Shown here in pieces: positions 11,266-31,642 of a DNA stretch of 64,000 bases (its first letter is position 1; the number at the start of each line of letters is the position of its first letter). A program made the translations under genes and the position numbers. The notes beneath the pieces are model-generated. The model ran no database searches and was not told the origin of the DNA. It saw nothing but the letters and a program-made list of their open reading frames with translations. This DNA is from Sceloporus undulatus (Eukaryota > Chordata > Lepidosauria > Squamata > Phrynosomatidae): the NCBI RefSeq assembly GCF_019175285.1, contig NC_056522.1, positions 327,532,796 to 327,596,795 on the forward strand, given 5' to 3'.

Positions 11266-11408
11266 CAATTGTCATAAACTTGCTAGTGCTAGTAGCTCAT
11301 CTATCACCTTCATGATCCTTTTGTTCCTAGCTGTTGCATTTTCTTTGCCCCTGCATTCTTTCTAGAGCAAGAGATATATTAGACATTTTTCTCAGGTATT
11401 ACTGACAA

Positions 11409-11561
11409 AAGTGACTTTGGGCAAATCACACTCTCTCAGCCTCAGAGTATGGCAATGGCAAGCCCCCTTTGAAAAAAAACTTGCCAAGAAAACCCCATGA
11501 TAGGTTTGCTTTAGGATTACCATAATTCAGAAAGGACTTGAAGGCACATAACAACAAACCA
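11409..11561 (+). mobile_element. Sauria-type SINE, 5'-truncated
   Basis: The body (CACACTCTCTCAGCCTCAGA) and tail (CTTGAAGGCACATAACAACA) are clear. The tRNA head is missing. Confidence 0.8.
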
Positions 11562-13020
11562 ACAAAATGCACACATAAGAGCTAACATGACCGAGCTTCT
11601 CAGAAATCCAACTTCCCTGGGCTTTTGTTGCAGCTTTCCTCTAATACTGTGCATGTTGTCACCAATAGCAGAATCAAGGTGGGCTAAAGAGGGGATCAGT
11701 TCAGTTCAGTTAAGTTCTTCACTAGGAGGAAATTCTTTACACTTATGCACTGAAGAGAAGTTCAAATTATTATCTCCAGTTATGGAGCTATTTAAAGTTC
11801 TATGATGCCTGGTGACCTTATGTGGTTACAGTAGCAGAAACCTCTTGTCAGACCAATTTCGATTTCTCAGAGTGCTCCTTAGGATTATATTTCAGCGGAA
11901 CAGTTTGTATTTGTTTTCAGAAATCAGAAAAGTGCTTCTTTTGACAATGTATTTGTTTTCATCCCTGCAGTTATAATTAAAACTATACAAAAATCTGGCA
12001 GCACCCACCACTTTTTATTTTTCAGTATGTTGTATGTACAGCAAATATGCTATCTGTCTGAAATGCTAGCACAAACAGCAGAAACAACAAATGTGTTGTA
12101 GCATATGCCTTTAATTGGTTGGAGTTATCAATGCCCTCCACCCCTTTCCCAAAGCCTCCTTTCCTAGTGTCTTGCACAGACACATGTACATGTCTGGATA
12201 ATTTACAAGCTGAATTCCCAAACCCACTCAACAACTGCCACTCCTGCCTTTCTATTTTTAACTAAACAAGAACAACACCCCCCCCCCCCTTTAAATTGTT
12301 GGGACAGATCTGGGGGATTCCAGTGCAGCAGCCAATTATGAATGTAGTTGTTTCAACAACTGATCAGGGAAGCAACTGCCACATTTCATTAATACCAGAA
12401 TGCTCTCTCTTTCCCTCCCTCTCTCTCTTTCTCTCTCCGTCTGTATGTGTGATGGTTTTTCGTCCAAGCTGTTCCATCTTCCTTGTACGCATTACTATGT
12501 ATTACCAAATGTGAACGTGCACAAAGACAGGAAACCTAAATAGAACGGTGTTAACGTAATCCAATGCACTCTTCCCCGAACCTTGCCTACCTGCCAAGAG
12601 GCAGGAGAAAACCATTTGTCCCTGTGTTCATCAAAGTTTAAAGAGACTTCAAATGTGCCTGGCTTTGGAAACATATGCTGCCTTCTTTCTTAGTTAAGTT
12701 CCTTTTTTGTGACAGCTTCGATAATCAACCAGCTCACCTGCTGTTACTGAACAAAGGCTTAGCTGGCAAAAGGGAGGTGGGGAGAAGAACTGATGAATTC
12801 GTTGACACAGAATTACAAATCAGAGCTTGAAAAAGTTACTTTTTAGATGGTAGGTCACAGATCCCCCACTCAGCATGATCAGCATGGCAGGCTATGGAGT
12901 TTTGGAAGCTGTAGTAAAATAAATACCCCCCTTCACCCATGCATCTCTCTCTCTCTCAAAGAGGTTTCCTTTCCTGTACAATGACACATTTAGTACCAGA
13001 AAATTCCTGAATTCTAGAAG
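11562..13020. other. no gene seen; one foldback-type fragment
   Basis: I recognise no exons. A poly-C run lies near 12280. A fragment at 12826-12910 (GAAAAAGTTACTTTTTAGAT) belongs to a short DNA-transposon-like family that recurs at 22620, 30912 and 40428. Confidence 0.45.
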
Positions 13021-13129
13021 TACATTTATTTATTGGTACATCTGACACTCTATCCCAGTGGTTTACAGCACTTTCTCATAGGCTCACACTTCTATCCCCA
13101 GGGGCTCACAGTCAAAATAGATTAGGTTC

Positions 13130-13372
13130 CCTTATGGACATTCTCCACATTGTTTATGGAAATTCCCTTACAGACATTCTCCACTTTGCTTAGGTAGATG
13201 ACCTTATGGACATTCTCTAGATCCCTTGTGTAGATTCTTATGGACATTCTCCACTCTGCTTATGTAGATTCCTTTATGGACATTCTTCTCATCCCTTATA
13301 TAGATTCCCTAATGGACCTTCTCCACATCTCTTATGTAGATTTCCTTATGGGTATTCTCCACATATATCATC
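13130..13372 (+). repeat. 36-bp minisatellite, about 7 units
   Basis: The core TTATGGACATTCTCCAC recurs at about 13133, 13169, 13205, 13239, 13275, 13310 and 13347, a period of 34-37 bp. Because the period is close to 36 (twelve codons) one frame stays open and gives a repeating MDILH-like peptide. This is a by-product and not a gene. Confidence 0.85.
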
Positions 13373-13469
13373 AACAGATGAAGGAAGGGAAAATGGGACC
13401 AATCTACTGGGCCTCTTTCCAAGTGCATATGCTCCAACCAGCAACCTTTGTACATAAGGGAATCTAGAT

Positions 13470-14640
13470 AGTGATGAAGTTCTATCATGGCACACCTCCA
13501 CACATGTCCCTTTTCAGACTTTGGCTCTGTACCAAACAAGCAAGGGCAAGGAGATACTGGTGATGGATTGTGTACCACTGGTGATGGAGCCTTCTAGGCA
13601 CATCTATTCCCTCTTTCTCCAAGACTTCATTGTAAACATAGAGGAAATGTATGACTTCAGAACATTTACTGCCTGCTTGGAAAGGAGCCTTCTCATTTTT
13701 CATTTCTAACTCAATTCTCAGAACACAAAAATGTCCAGTGAATATCATCAATTTATACTGTACTACAAGTGTTCATTCATCACACGTGATGAAATGGAGC
13801 CCTGCCCTGCCCTTAGATCAGCTTTCCAACATGTGTTGGGAATTGGCATTAGCAATGCCTGCATAATATCACTGAATCCCTTCACTGGGCGAGTCTTTGC
13901 CACAATGTCAGGAATGTCTGGTTGGCTGTGCAGCTATTTAATAGGAATGGGGCATTGATGGGAGTGAAAACAACTCACCTGTGCATTTCAGCTACTTGAG
14001 AGTCATCTAGATCAAGACACATAGATATGGCTATTATGCCACAAGTTATGAGAATGGGATTGCAGCCAGTGCCTTGACATCCATTTGCCTTCAAGGATGC
14101 TGATTTGATGTTGTAGCTTTCATGTCACATGCCATGCCACAAGTGTGTCTTATTTATAATCTAACTCGATAAACATCCTTGGTAAATTCCTTAGCAGGAA
14201 ATGTTCTGTGTTTATTGGGCTAAGAAATAAACATTCATATTTTCAAAATATTACCTGCTTGGGTGGAAAGAAATTAAAATACTCGATTTTATTAATTTAC
14301 CATATTTGTTAATGGGTCAAATGCAAAAGATTTGATATAAGATATTGTTCCATTCCTCCGCATCCCATTATGTATAAAGAAGCCATATCCATTTCAGTGA
14401 AATTGCTTTTGACAGAACCCATGAAGAACTGAATGTTAATCACTTATGAAATTGGTGCGTGTGTGTGTAGGGGAAGGAATCCCATCCCATCAAAGGCATT
14501 TAACCATTTATTGCTGAGGGAGACTTTATCTGGTAAGGTGATCTCCCCCCCTTTTTGGATATATTCTATATATATTCTATATGTGATTTTAATCTCTCCT
14601 TTTATGTTTTATTATTTTACTGCATTTAAAAAAACTGATT
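13470..14640. other. no gene or clear repeat seen
   Basis: Short frames on both strands (for example 13521-13709 and 13651-13866) lack splice context and recognisable domains. I see nothing else to name. Confidence 0.4.
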
Positions 14641-14718
14641 TCATCATCACTAGCCCCCTTGAATTCTGTTTGTGGGCTGACAGAGGCAGGCTTTACATTT
14701 AAAAAATAAAAACATAGA

Positions 14719-15067
14719 TGGTGGCCCGTTCTGTACGGGCAAAAAGTACGTGCTGTCCACGTACTAGGGTTAGAAAGGGGTGTCCTTTTGGGACACCCCT
14801 AACCCTAGTATGTGCTCAGTGCGTACAAAATGGCGGCACCCGTTCTACACAGGCGCCGCCATTTTGACATTGCAGATGCCTAGCGTCCACACGTCGTGCA
14901 GCAGAAATCACGCTGTGATTTGCGGCGCCATTTCCACACTGCAAGAAGCTGCATTTTGCAGCATCTTTTTTGTTGAATTGCGCGGTTTGTCTGCTGTGGT
15001 TCCTGGAAGCAGCAACCAGCGGTGCCGGCAGACCGCCATTTTGGGGCGGTCTGTAAAGCGCCGGTGT
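14719..15067. mobile_element. GC-rich ~350-bp insertion, family unknown
   Basis: This block is absent from the paralogous copy at 17130-17330, which defines its edges within a few bases. It holds a hairpin at 14762-14810 (TACTAGGGTTA pairing with TAACCCTAGTA, and GGGGTGTCC with GGACACCCC), repeated CCCGTTCT..ACGGGC-like motifs, and AAAATGGCGGC-type sequences. It is rich in CpG. No open frame of note is present. It may be a non-autonomous DNA transposon; I see no certain target duplication. Confidence 0.5.
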
Positions 15068-15123
15068 TGGGATTTTTAAAACCAGAGTTCAGAGCTGAGG
15101 GAGTGTTTTGGTTCGCTGTGAGG

Positions 15124-15350
15124 GGCCAGTGTGGCACAGGGGTTTGAGTGTGGGGCTACAGCACTGTAGGTCAGGGTTTGATTCCTTACCCAGCCATGAA
15201 AGCCCCTGGGTGACCTTGGGCAAGTCACACTCTCTCAGCCTCAGAGGAAGGCAATGGCAAACTTCCTCTGAACAAATCTTGCCAAGAAAGCCCCATGATA
15301 GGGTTGCCATCAGTTGGAAATGACTTGAAGGCACACAGGAACAGCAGCAA
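15124..15350 (+). mobile_element. Sauria-type SINE, near full length
   Basis: It has a tRNA-like head (GGCACAGGGGTTTGAGTG), a box B-like region (GTCAGGGTTTGATTCC), body and tail (GACTTGAAGGCACACAGG). It is joined to the composite repeat on its left. Confidence 0.85.
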
Positions 15351-15415
15351 TCACATACATTGGATAAATAAAAATAAAATGAATGGGATTTTTAAAATAC
15401 AGTCCAGTTTGTGTG

Positions 15416-15634
15416 AGGAGTGGCGTAGTGGTTTGAGTGTTGGGCAATGACTCTGGATCCCAGGGTTGAATTCCCAGTTTGGCCCTGGAATTGCAGTGGG
15501 TGACCTTGGGCAAGGCACATGCTCTCAGCCTGAGGAGAAGGCGGCCATGGCAAACCTCCTCTGAAGAAACCTTGCCAAGAAAACCCCAGGATAGGGTTAC
15601 CATTTGTTGGAAATGACTTGAAGGCACACAACCA
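15416..15634 (+). mobile_element. Sauria-type SINE, near full length
   Basis: The head AGTGGCGTAGTGGTTTGAGT, box B-like AGGGTTGAATTCC, body and tail (ATGACTTGAAGGCACACAAC) are all present. It lies about 600 bp upstream of the ACTC1 promoter. Confidence 0.85.
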
Positions 15635-16233
15635 TGTATTGATTTAGTTTTTATCCTGCCTTTCTCCCAAGTTGGGACCCAAGGTGGCTCCCAGTATACA
15701 AATGCACAGGTGGGCCGGTGAGCTGGGGGTAAGGCGAGTTGATGCCCTGGTGGGAATGGGTGTGTTTTGCTCCTGCTTTGGCCGCCTTGGCTGCTCTCAG
15801 CCTCAGAGGAAGGAGGCCAGGGCCAGGCTCCTGTTGGAGAAGGCTTGGAGGCGCCCAAGAAGAGTAGGGGTTTTCCAGGTGGGAGAGAGAGGGCCAGGGC
15901 TGGTGGAGGGAGCCATGGCTGCTGCCCTTGTGGCCCAGCTGCTCCTCTCACATGCCAGACAGGGAGGCGGCCAGGGCTTTCATTCATTGCTCTTTCCCCA
16001 GAGCTTTGGGATTCTTTGGCTCAGAGAGCGAGCCCTCCTTCCTTCCCCATCCATCCATCCGTCCATCTACCCCCTCTTTCGCCCCCCTTCCTCCTCCTGG
16101 CCCCCCGAGGGGCCTGGCCCTGCCCTGCCCTGGCGCCCAGACCCCTGGCCTTCTTCGCCTTACAAGGGCTGAGGGCCCGAGGCCTACCCGACTCCATTCA
16201 TGGCCTCGACGCTCCTCCAGGGCGCCCAGGAGA

Positions 16234-16243
16234 CCAAATAAGG
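16234..16243 (+). promoter_or_regulatory. ACTC1: CArG box (SRF site)
   Basis: CCAAATAAGG fits CC(A/T)6GG exactly and lies about 45 bp upstream of the TATA box. It is the proximal serum response factor site expected for this gene. Confidence 0.85.
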
Positions 16244-16278
16244 GAAAGCTCCCTCGCCAGCAGCAGCCCAGGGACCCC

Positions 16279-16284
16279 TATAAA
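16279..16284 (+). promoter_or_regulatory. ACTC1: ACTC1 TATA box
   Basis: TATAAA sits in CCCCTATAAAGGGCC. It predicts transcription start near 16308-16312. A CArG box lies upstream and a good splice donor about 95 bp downstream. Confidence 0.85.
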
Positions 16285-16309
16285 GGGCCCGGATCCCCAG
16301 CGCCAGCCA

Positions 16310-16377
16310 CCCGGCCCACAGCCCAGCACCAGCACCAGGAGCAGTGCCCCAGCCCTCCAGGGCGGCTGACTTCGGGG
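16310..16377 (+). other. ACTC1: ACTC1 exon 1, non-coding 5' UTR
   Basis: The exon is inferred from the TATA box and the donor GGGG|GTGAGTAC at 16378. It has no ATG and matches the non-coding first exon known in sarcomeric actin genes. The start is approximate. The intron that follows runs to 19004. Confidence 0.7.
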
Positions 16378-16494
16378 GTGAGTACTAGCAGCAGAGGGGC
16401 TTGGGGGGGGGGGGCAGGGGACAGCTCCTCCATCGCAGCCTTCTCAAAGGTCTTCCATTCGGAGCATCACTAAATAAGCTCCACCACCCCTCTC

Positions 16495-16970
16495 CTGCTC
16501 TTTCTCCTCCTTTCTTCCTCTCTTTCTCCTCCTTTCTTCTTCTTTCTTCTCCTCCTTCTCCCCTTTTCTTCTTTCATTTCTTCTTTCTCCTTCTCCGCCC
16601 TTCTCCTTCTTTCTTCTTTTCCTTCCATCTTCTCTTTCTCCTCCTTTCTTCTTCTCTTTGTTCTTCTCCTTTTCCTCCCTTCTTCTCTTTCTTCTTCTCT
16701 TTCTCCTCCTTTCTTCTTCACTTTCTTCTCCTTCTCCCTTCTTCTTTTCTTTCTCTTTCTCTTTCTTTTTCCTTCTCTTTCCCCTTCTCCTCATTCCCTT
16801 TCTCCCTCTCCTTCCCTTCTTTTCCTTCTCCCTTTTCCTCCTCCCCCTTTCTTTCTCTTTTTCCTTCTCTTCCCTTCTTCTTCTCCTTCTCCTTCTCCTC
16901 CCTTCTCCTCCTCCCTTCTTCCCCCTCTCATTTTCTCCCTTTCCTCCTCCTCTTCTTCTTCTTGTCGTTT
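16495..16970 (+). repeat. ~480-bp polypyrimidine tract in ACTC1 intron 1
   Basis: The plus strand is almost purely C and T in irregular CTT, CCT and TTTC units. Only a few purines interrupt it. It begins about 120 bp after exon 1. The absence of purines keeps frames open on both strands, but the conceptual peptides (Phe/Leu/Ser/Pro only, or Lys/Glu/Arg only) are not proteins. Confidence 0.95.
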
Positions 16971-16987
16971 TTATGATTTAGTTACTT

Positions 16988-17126
16988 TGTTGTTGTTCTT
17001 TTGCGCTGTCCATTCCAACTGATGGAGACCCTCTCCTGGGGTTTTCTTGGCAAAGACTGGTTCAGAAGAGGACTTGCCATTGCCTCTTCCCCTGAGGCTG
17101 AGAGAGTGTGGCATCTCCAAGTTACA
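16988..17126 (-). mobile_element. Sauria-type SINE, reverse, truncated
   Basis: The reverse complement of the tail and body (TGGGGTTTTCTTGGCAAAGA, then CTGAGGCTGAGAGAGTGTGG) is present. The head is missing. Confidence 0.75.
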
Positions 17127-17129
17127 TTA

Positions 17130-17746
17130 CTGTACTTTTAAAAAATGGTTTTGTTGTCACTAGTCCCCTTTGAATTCCCTCTGTGGGCAAAGAGAGGCAG
17201 CTGGGCTTTAGATTTTAAAAAATGAAAACAAAGAAGGCAATGGGATTTTAAAAAAACCCAGAGTTCAGAGTTGAGGGTGTGTTTTTGGGCAGTTGTGAAC
17301 AGGGCCAGTGTGGTTTGAGTGTTGGGACGTTATCAGACAAGGGAAATTGGAAGTATAATCCAATGGCAATCTGAACGCAATCATGGGCTTTAACGTTATT
17401 GCATGATAGACTACCACACGCAATTTTGGGCAATGGCAAGCTATTTTTGGGCAATGGGAAGTCAGTTCGAATGTAATTCAAATTTAAGTAAATTCACTGA
17501 ACTAGCGAATTCATGTGAATGCGTTCTGGCCCCACTTTCTTTTCATTCAAAATTAAGAGAAAATCCTCCCGTGTGATAAACCAGGATTCGATGACCAGCT
17601 TGGCCATGAAACCCACCTTAGGCAAGTCACACTGTCTCAGCCTCAGGGGAGGTCATGACAAACCTCCTCTGAAGAAATCTTGCCAAGAAAACCCCAGGAT
17701 AGGGTCTCCTTAGTCAGCTGGAAACAATCTTGAAGGCCCACAACAC
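17130..17746 (+). repeat. composite repeat, copy 2, SINE split by a foldback element
   Basis: The left part (17130-17308) is paralogous to 14640-14718 plus 15068-15124. It runs into a SINE head (GTGTGGTTTGAGTGTTGGGA, ending near 17331). The SINE resumes at 17574 (ACCAGGATTCGATGACC) and ends near 17746. About 13 bp of the SINE is missing at the break. Confidence 0.6.
17332..17573. mobile_element. DNA transposon-like insert with TTATCA termini
   Basis: The left end TTATCAGACAAGGGA is an imperfect inverted copy of the right end, which ends TCCTCCCGTGTGATAA. The insert is about 240 bp and lacks coding capacity. I see no clear target duplication. The terminus resembles that of the element at 10886. 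Confidence 0.55.
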
Positions 17747-17760
17747 GCGACACAAGTATA

Positions 17761-17948
17761 GCTGCATCCATACTGGAGAAATAATGCGGTTTGACTCTAT
17801 TTTAACTGCTATAGCTCCATGCTATGGAATTCTGGAAATTGCTCCGCTCTGGTGCCACAAGAAACTACAATTCCCAGAATTCCATAGCATGGAGCCATAG
17901 CAGTTAAAATAGCATCAAGCCACATTATTTCTCCAGTGTGGATGCAGC
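17761..17948. mobile_element. foldback MITE with 75-bp arms
   Basis: The arms 17761-17835 and 17874-17948 are reverse complements with few mismatches (GCTGCATCCATACTGGAGAA at one end, TTCTCCAGTGTGGATGCAGC at the other). The 38-bp loop has no coding capacity. Relatives lie at 18683, 45005, 45185, 57744 and 59432. Confidence 0.85.
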
Positions 17949-18304
17949 CAATGTATTTAGAATGCATGTAGCCCACCCACACCTTTTCTCTCCTGCCAAG
18001 TTCCTGGGAGCTATTGGCTTTCCCTGTGAAAAGGAAGAGGAATTTGGTCTGGTTTCTATTCTCTACTTTAATGGAGCGAACCAACCTGCTGAACGTTATT
18101 TCCCAAATAGGTTCAGCACTTTGGACAGTGCCTTAAAGTTGGGCCTGAAACCTGGAGCAACATCCCTGGGCAACTGACCGGAAGCCAACAGCAGCCCTTC
18201 CAGATGTGTCAGTGTGTCTGTGTGTGTATTTGGTGATGAAATCCAGAAAAATAACTTCTTTGAAGATACTAATGCAAAACCCACTAGGATTCCATCTCCC
18301 TCTA

Positions 18305-18305
18305 A

Positions 18306-18347
<42 letters not shown>
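18305..18347. repeat. (TAA)n microsatellite
   Basis: This is a pure trinucleotide run in ACTC1 intron 1. Confidence 0.9.
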
Positions 18348-18349
<2 letters not shown>

Positions 18350-18417
18350 AAATAATAATCATCATCTTCAACAACAACAATATTCTGGGCTCAGCAAAAA
18401 TGTTGGAGTAGGCATTG

Positions 18418-18641
18418 CGATCCAGTGTGGTTTGAGCATTGGACTAGGACTCTGGAGACCAGAGTTCAAATCCTCATTCAAGCATAAAAACCCACTGGGT
18501 GACCTTGGGTAATTCACACTCTCTCAGACTCCGAGTGTGACAATGGCGAACCCCCTCTGATGAAACCTACCAAGAAAACCCTCTGATAGGTTCACCTTAG
18601 GGTCGCCATAAGTTAAAACTGACTTGGAGGCACAAAACAAC
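18418..18641 (+). mobile_element. Sauria-type SINE, full length
   Basis: The head GTGTGGTTTGAGCATTGGAC, box B-like GAGTTCAAATCC, body and tail (TAAGTTAAAACTGACTTGG) are all present. It lies in ACTC1 intron 1. Confidence 0.85.
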
Positions 18642-18682
18642 AAAGGCATAGAATAGTCTCCACAAAACTAGTGGCAAACTGA

Positions 18683-18835
18683 GGGTGCATCTACACTGTA
18701 GAAATAAGGCAGTTTGACACCACTTTAACTGCCATGGCTCCATCCTACAGACTCCTGCGAGTTATATTTTGGTGAGGCACCAACACTCTAGGGCAGAGAA
18801 GACTCAAGACATTGCAAAACTATATATCCCAGGTC
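18683..18835 (+). mobile_element. foldback MITE, one arm and part of centre
   Basis: The left terminus GGTGCATCTACACTGTAGAA and the following TTTGACACCACTTTAACTGC match the family at 17761 and 59432. The second arm is lost. Confidence 0.7.
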
Positions 18836-18865
18836 TACAAAACAGTGATACCTTTATGCGGCTAA

Positions 18866-29884
<11,019 letters not shown>

Positions 29885-30085
29885 GCCTCTTTCTTCTCCC
29901 CTTCCTCCCTTCCACTTATCTCCCACTCAGGATGACATGCTTCTTGAAGTCTTTTTCCCTTCAGTAATCCTTCCTGAACTTCAGTGTTCAGTTATTGTAC
30001 AGTTTGTTTACACACACCCGTGCAATGTATTTGTGCTTCTTTGAATATTTATTGCTTTATAAATAAACAAGATCTGGGACTTGCA
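29885..30085 (+). other. ACTC1: ACTC1 3' UTR
   Basis: This is a short A/T- and C-rich 3' UTR of about 200 bases. The cleavage site is inferred to lie shortly after the AATAAA at 30062. Confidence 0.8.
30062..30067 (+). terminator. ACTC1: ACTC1 poly(A) signal
   Basis: A canonical AATAAA lies 180 bp after the stop codon in TTTATAAATAAACAAG. Confidence 0.85.
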
Positions 30086-31069
30086 ACCTAAATATGCAAT
30101 TTAGTCTGATTTCTTTTGTGTGGACACCCATGATGATCTAAAACCTTATTAGTAATAAGTCTTTCTGACAGATAGTGTCAAAAACATCATTGTCCTCCAG
30201 AGTGATCCTGTTTGGTGGAACAAGAGGCTCAGGCTGTTGTTATTAATTCAATCTCTCTGTGTATTTTTAGTCTTCTTTTGAAACTCCAAATGGTGAAATA
30301 GTTGATGTTAATATTTGAAAAGCAGTAGCCTGGGGTAAATAAAATATATAGGGCAGGAGTGACAATCTGCCTTGCATGAAATCATTATATTTGAAAATTT
30401 TTCTCGCCCAGTGCAACTGAGTGTAGTCTAAGCATTGAAAGCATAAGCTCCATTCAGCAGTCGCAATTTTGTTATGTTAATATGATCAGAGAGTTATTTG
30501 TAACAAATTAGCTCAATTTCTTAATCCTCCTAACACCCATCAATTATTTTCTCAGGGCAAGGCACAGCAAAGAAAAGCACTAATCTGTTCTGACAATTCA
30601 CCCACCCCTACCTTCTCAAGCTTTCCCCAAACCTCAAAAGAAACAAATGGGAGGCTTTGATGTATTAAAGTCAATGTCTGAAGTAGAAATAGTTTTAAAC
30701 ATAATGTAATGGTTGCTGCTTTCTAGCGCCTAGTTCTTATCTTTGTATAACACCGGTCCAGAAAATTCTAGCACCTATTGCTTTTTATTAAGCAGCAGAA
30801 GCAGCTGGTAAAAAGCTCAGCTGAATTCCCTGTCACACAAGTTAACACTGGTAAGTAATGTGATCATATTGCAGGTGACAAGCATGCAACACTTGAACAA
30901 TAACCAGCACAGTCTGGAAAAATTACTTTTTAGACTGTAACTTCTAGTCAGTATGTCTAGTTAATATATATTTTTTAAATGATCACTATTACAGTTTTAC
31001 CTGCAGGTGCTATAAGGTTTGGAAATGGGTAGGACTTTGAATAAGGGGTGAAGTAGAAAAGACAACAAA
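30086..31069. other. no gene seen downstream of ACTC1
   Basis: This appears single-copy apart from a fragment at 30912-30958 (GGAAAAATTACTTTTTAGAC) of the short family also seen at 12826, 22620 and 40428. Confidence 0.45.
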
Positions 31070-31304
31070 GGCCTGATACAGACAGGCCAAAATAGAGCTG
31101 CTTCGAGTCACTTTGGAGGTATGCTGTTTAAATGATACATGCATCCTAAGAGTCCAGAAGTCACACCAAAGCCGTGCTCCAGTCCAAAGGACTGGAGTGC
31201 AGCTTTGGTGCAGCTTCCAGACTCTTAGGACGCATGCATCATTGAAACACCATACCTCCAAAGTGACCTGAAGCAGCTTTTTTGTGGCCTGTCTGTATAG
31301 GGCC
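31070..31304. mobile_element. near-perfect foldback MITE, 235 bp
   Basis: The arms pair almost end to end around a 3-base centre (CCAGTCC AAA GGACTGG at about 31180-31195). The ends are GGCCTGATACAGACAGGCC and GGCCTGTCTGTATAGGGCC. No coding capacity is visible. Confidence 0.85.
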
Positions 31305-31483
31305 AAAGGCTTAAATACTCTAAAGGCACCTGATCCAGCTGATTTTGGAAATGAAGGGGTTAAACAGATGGCCGTAAAGGCTGAAAATCCACAAAATTAA
31401 AATGTGTGGGAAAATGAAACTGGCAGATTTCCTCTTTGGATAGATGAAAATTTGGTTCCATTTTGTTTCATATCAGGATTTCA

Positions 31484-31642
31484 TTGGATCATAGAGTTGG
31501 AAGAGAGCACAAGGGCCATCCAGTCTAACCCCCTGCCACGCAGGAACTCTCAATCAAAGCATACTTGACAGATGGACATCCAGCCTCTGTTTAAAGACCT
31601 CCAAGGAGGGAGACTCCACCACACTCCAAGGGAATGTGTTCC
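31484..31642 (-). mobile_element. CR1 LINE 3' end, reverse
   Basis: It begins TCATAGAGTTGGAAGAGAGC, the complement of the CR1 3' terminus, and ends at TGTGTTCCACTGT. It forms a head-to-head pair with the next element. Confidence 0.85.

Larger units (their letters stand above)
14640..15350 (+). repeat. composite repeat, copy 1, with inserted GC-rich block
   Basis: The flanks (14640-14718 and 15068-15124) match the flanks of copy 2 in ACTC1 intron 1 (about 17130-17308). Both contain a CACTAG..CCCCTTTGAATTC-like stretch and CCAGAGTTCAGAG, then run into a Sauria SINE at the same junction. Copy 1 alone carries a GC-rich block at 14719-15067. A reduced third copy lies at about 15365-15415 (AATGGGATTTTTAAAATACA), again joined to a SINE. 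Confidence 0.6.
15660..16309 (+). promoter_or_regulatory. ACTC1: ACTC1 upstream promoter region
   Basis: This is a GC-rich stretch upstream of the TATA box. Visible elements are a perfect CArG box (16234-16243, CCAAATAAGG), a one-mismatch CArG-like site (16158-16167, CCTTACAAGG), an E-box CAGCTG near 15938 and several C-rich stretches. Cardiac alpha-actin promoters are known to be driven by serum response factor bound to CArG boxes together with cardiac and myogenic factors. The boundaries are arbitrary. An L2-like 3' fragment (reverse) lies at about 15640-15700. Confidence 0.7.

Noticed and set aside
13240-13467. 75-aa frame with MDILH-like repeats
   Set aside because: It is the translation of a 36-bp minisatellite and has no splice or start context.
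15310-15987. 225-aa minus-strand frame upstream of ACTC1
   Set aside because: It runs antisense through a Sauria SINE and the GC-rich promoter and contains a peptide typical of the antisense SINE body.
15672-16473. Long plus-strand frames across the ACTC1 promoter
   Set aside because: They overlap the TATA box and CArG sites, are proline- and alanine-rich from base composition, and cross the exon 1 donor.
16401-16976. Open frames of 191 aa (+) and 116 aa (-) in ACTC1 intron 1
   Set aside because: They are by-products of the polypyrimidine tract, which contains almost no stop codons. The residues are nearly all Phe, Leu, Ser and Pro, or Lys, Glu and Arg.
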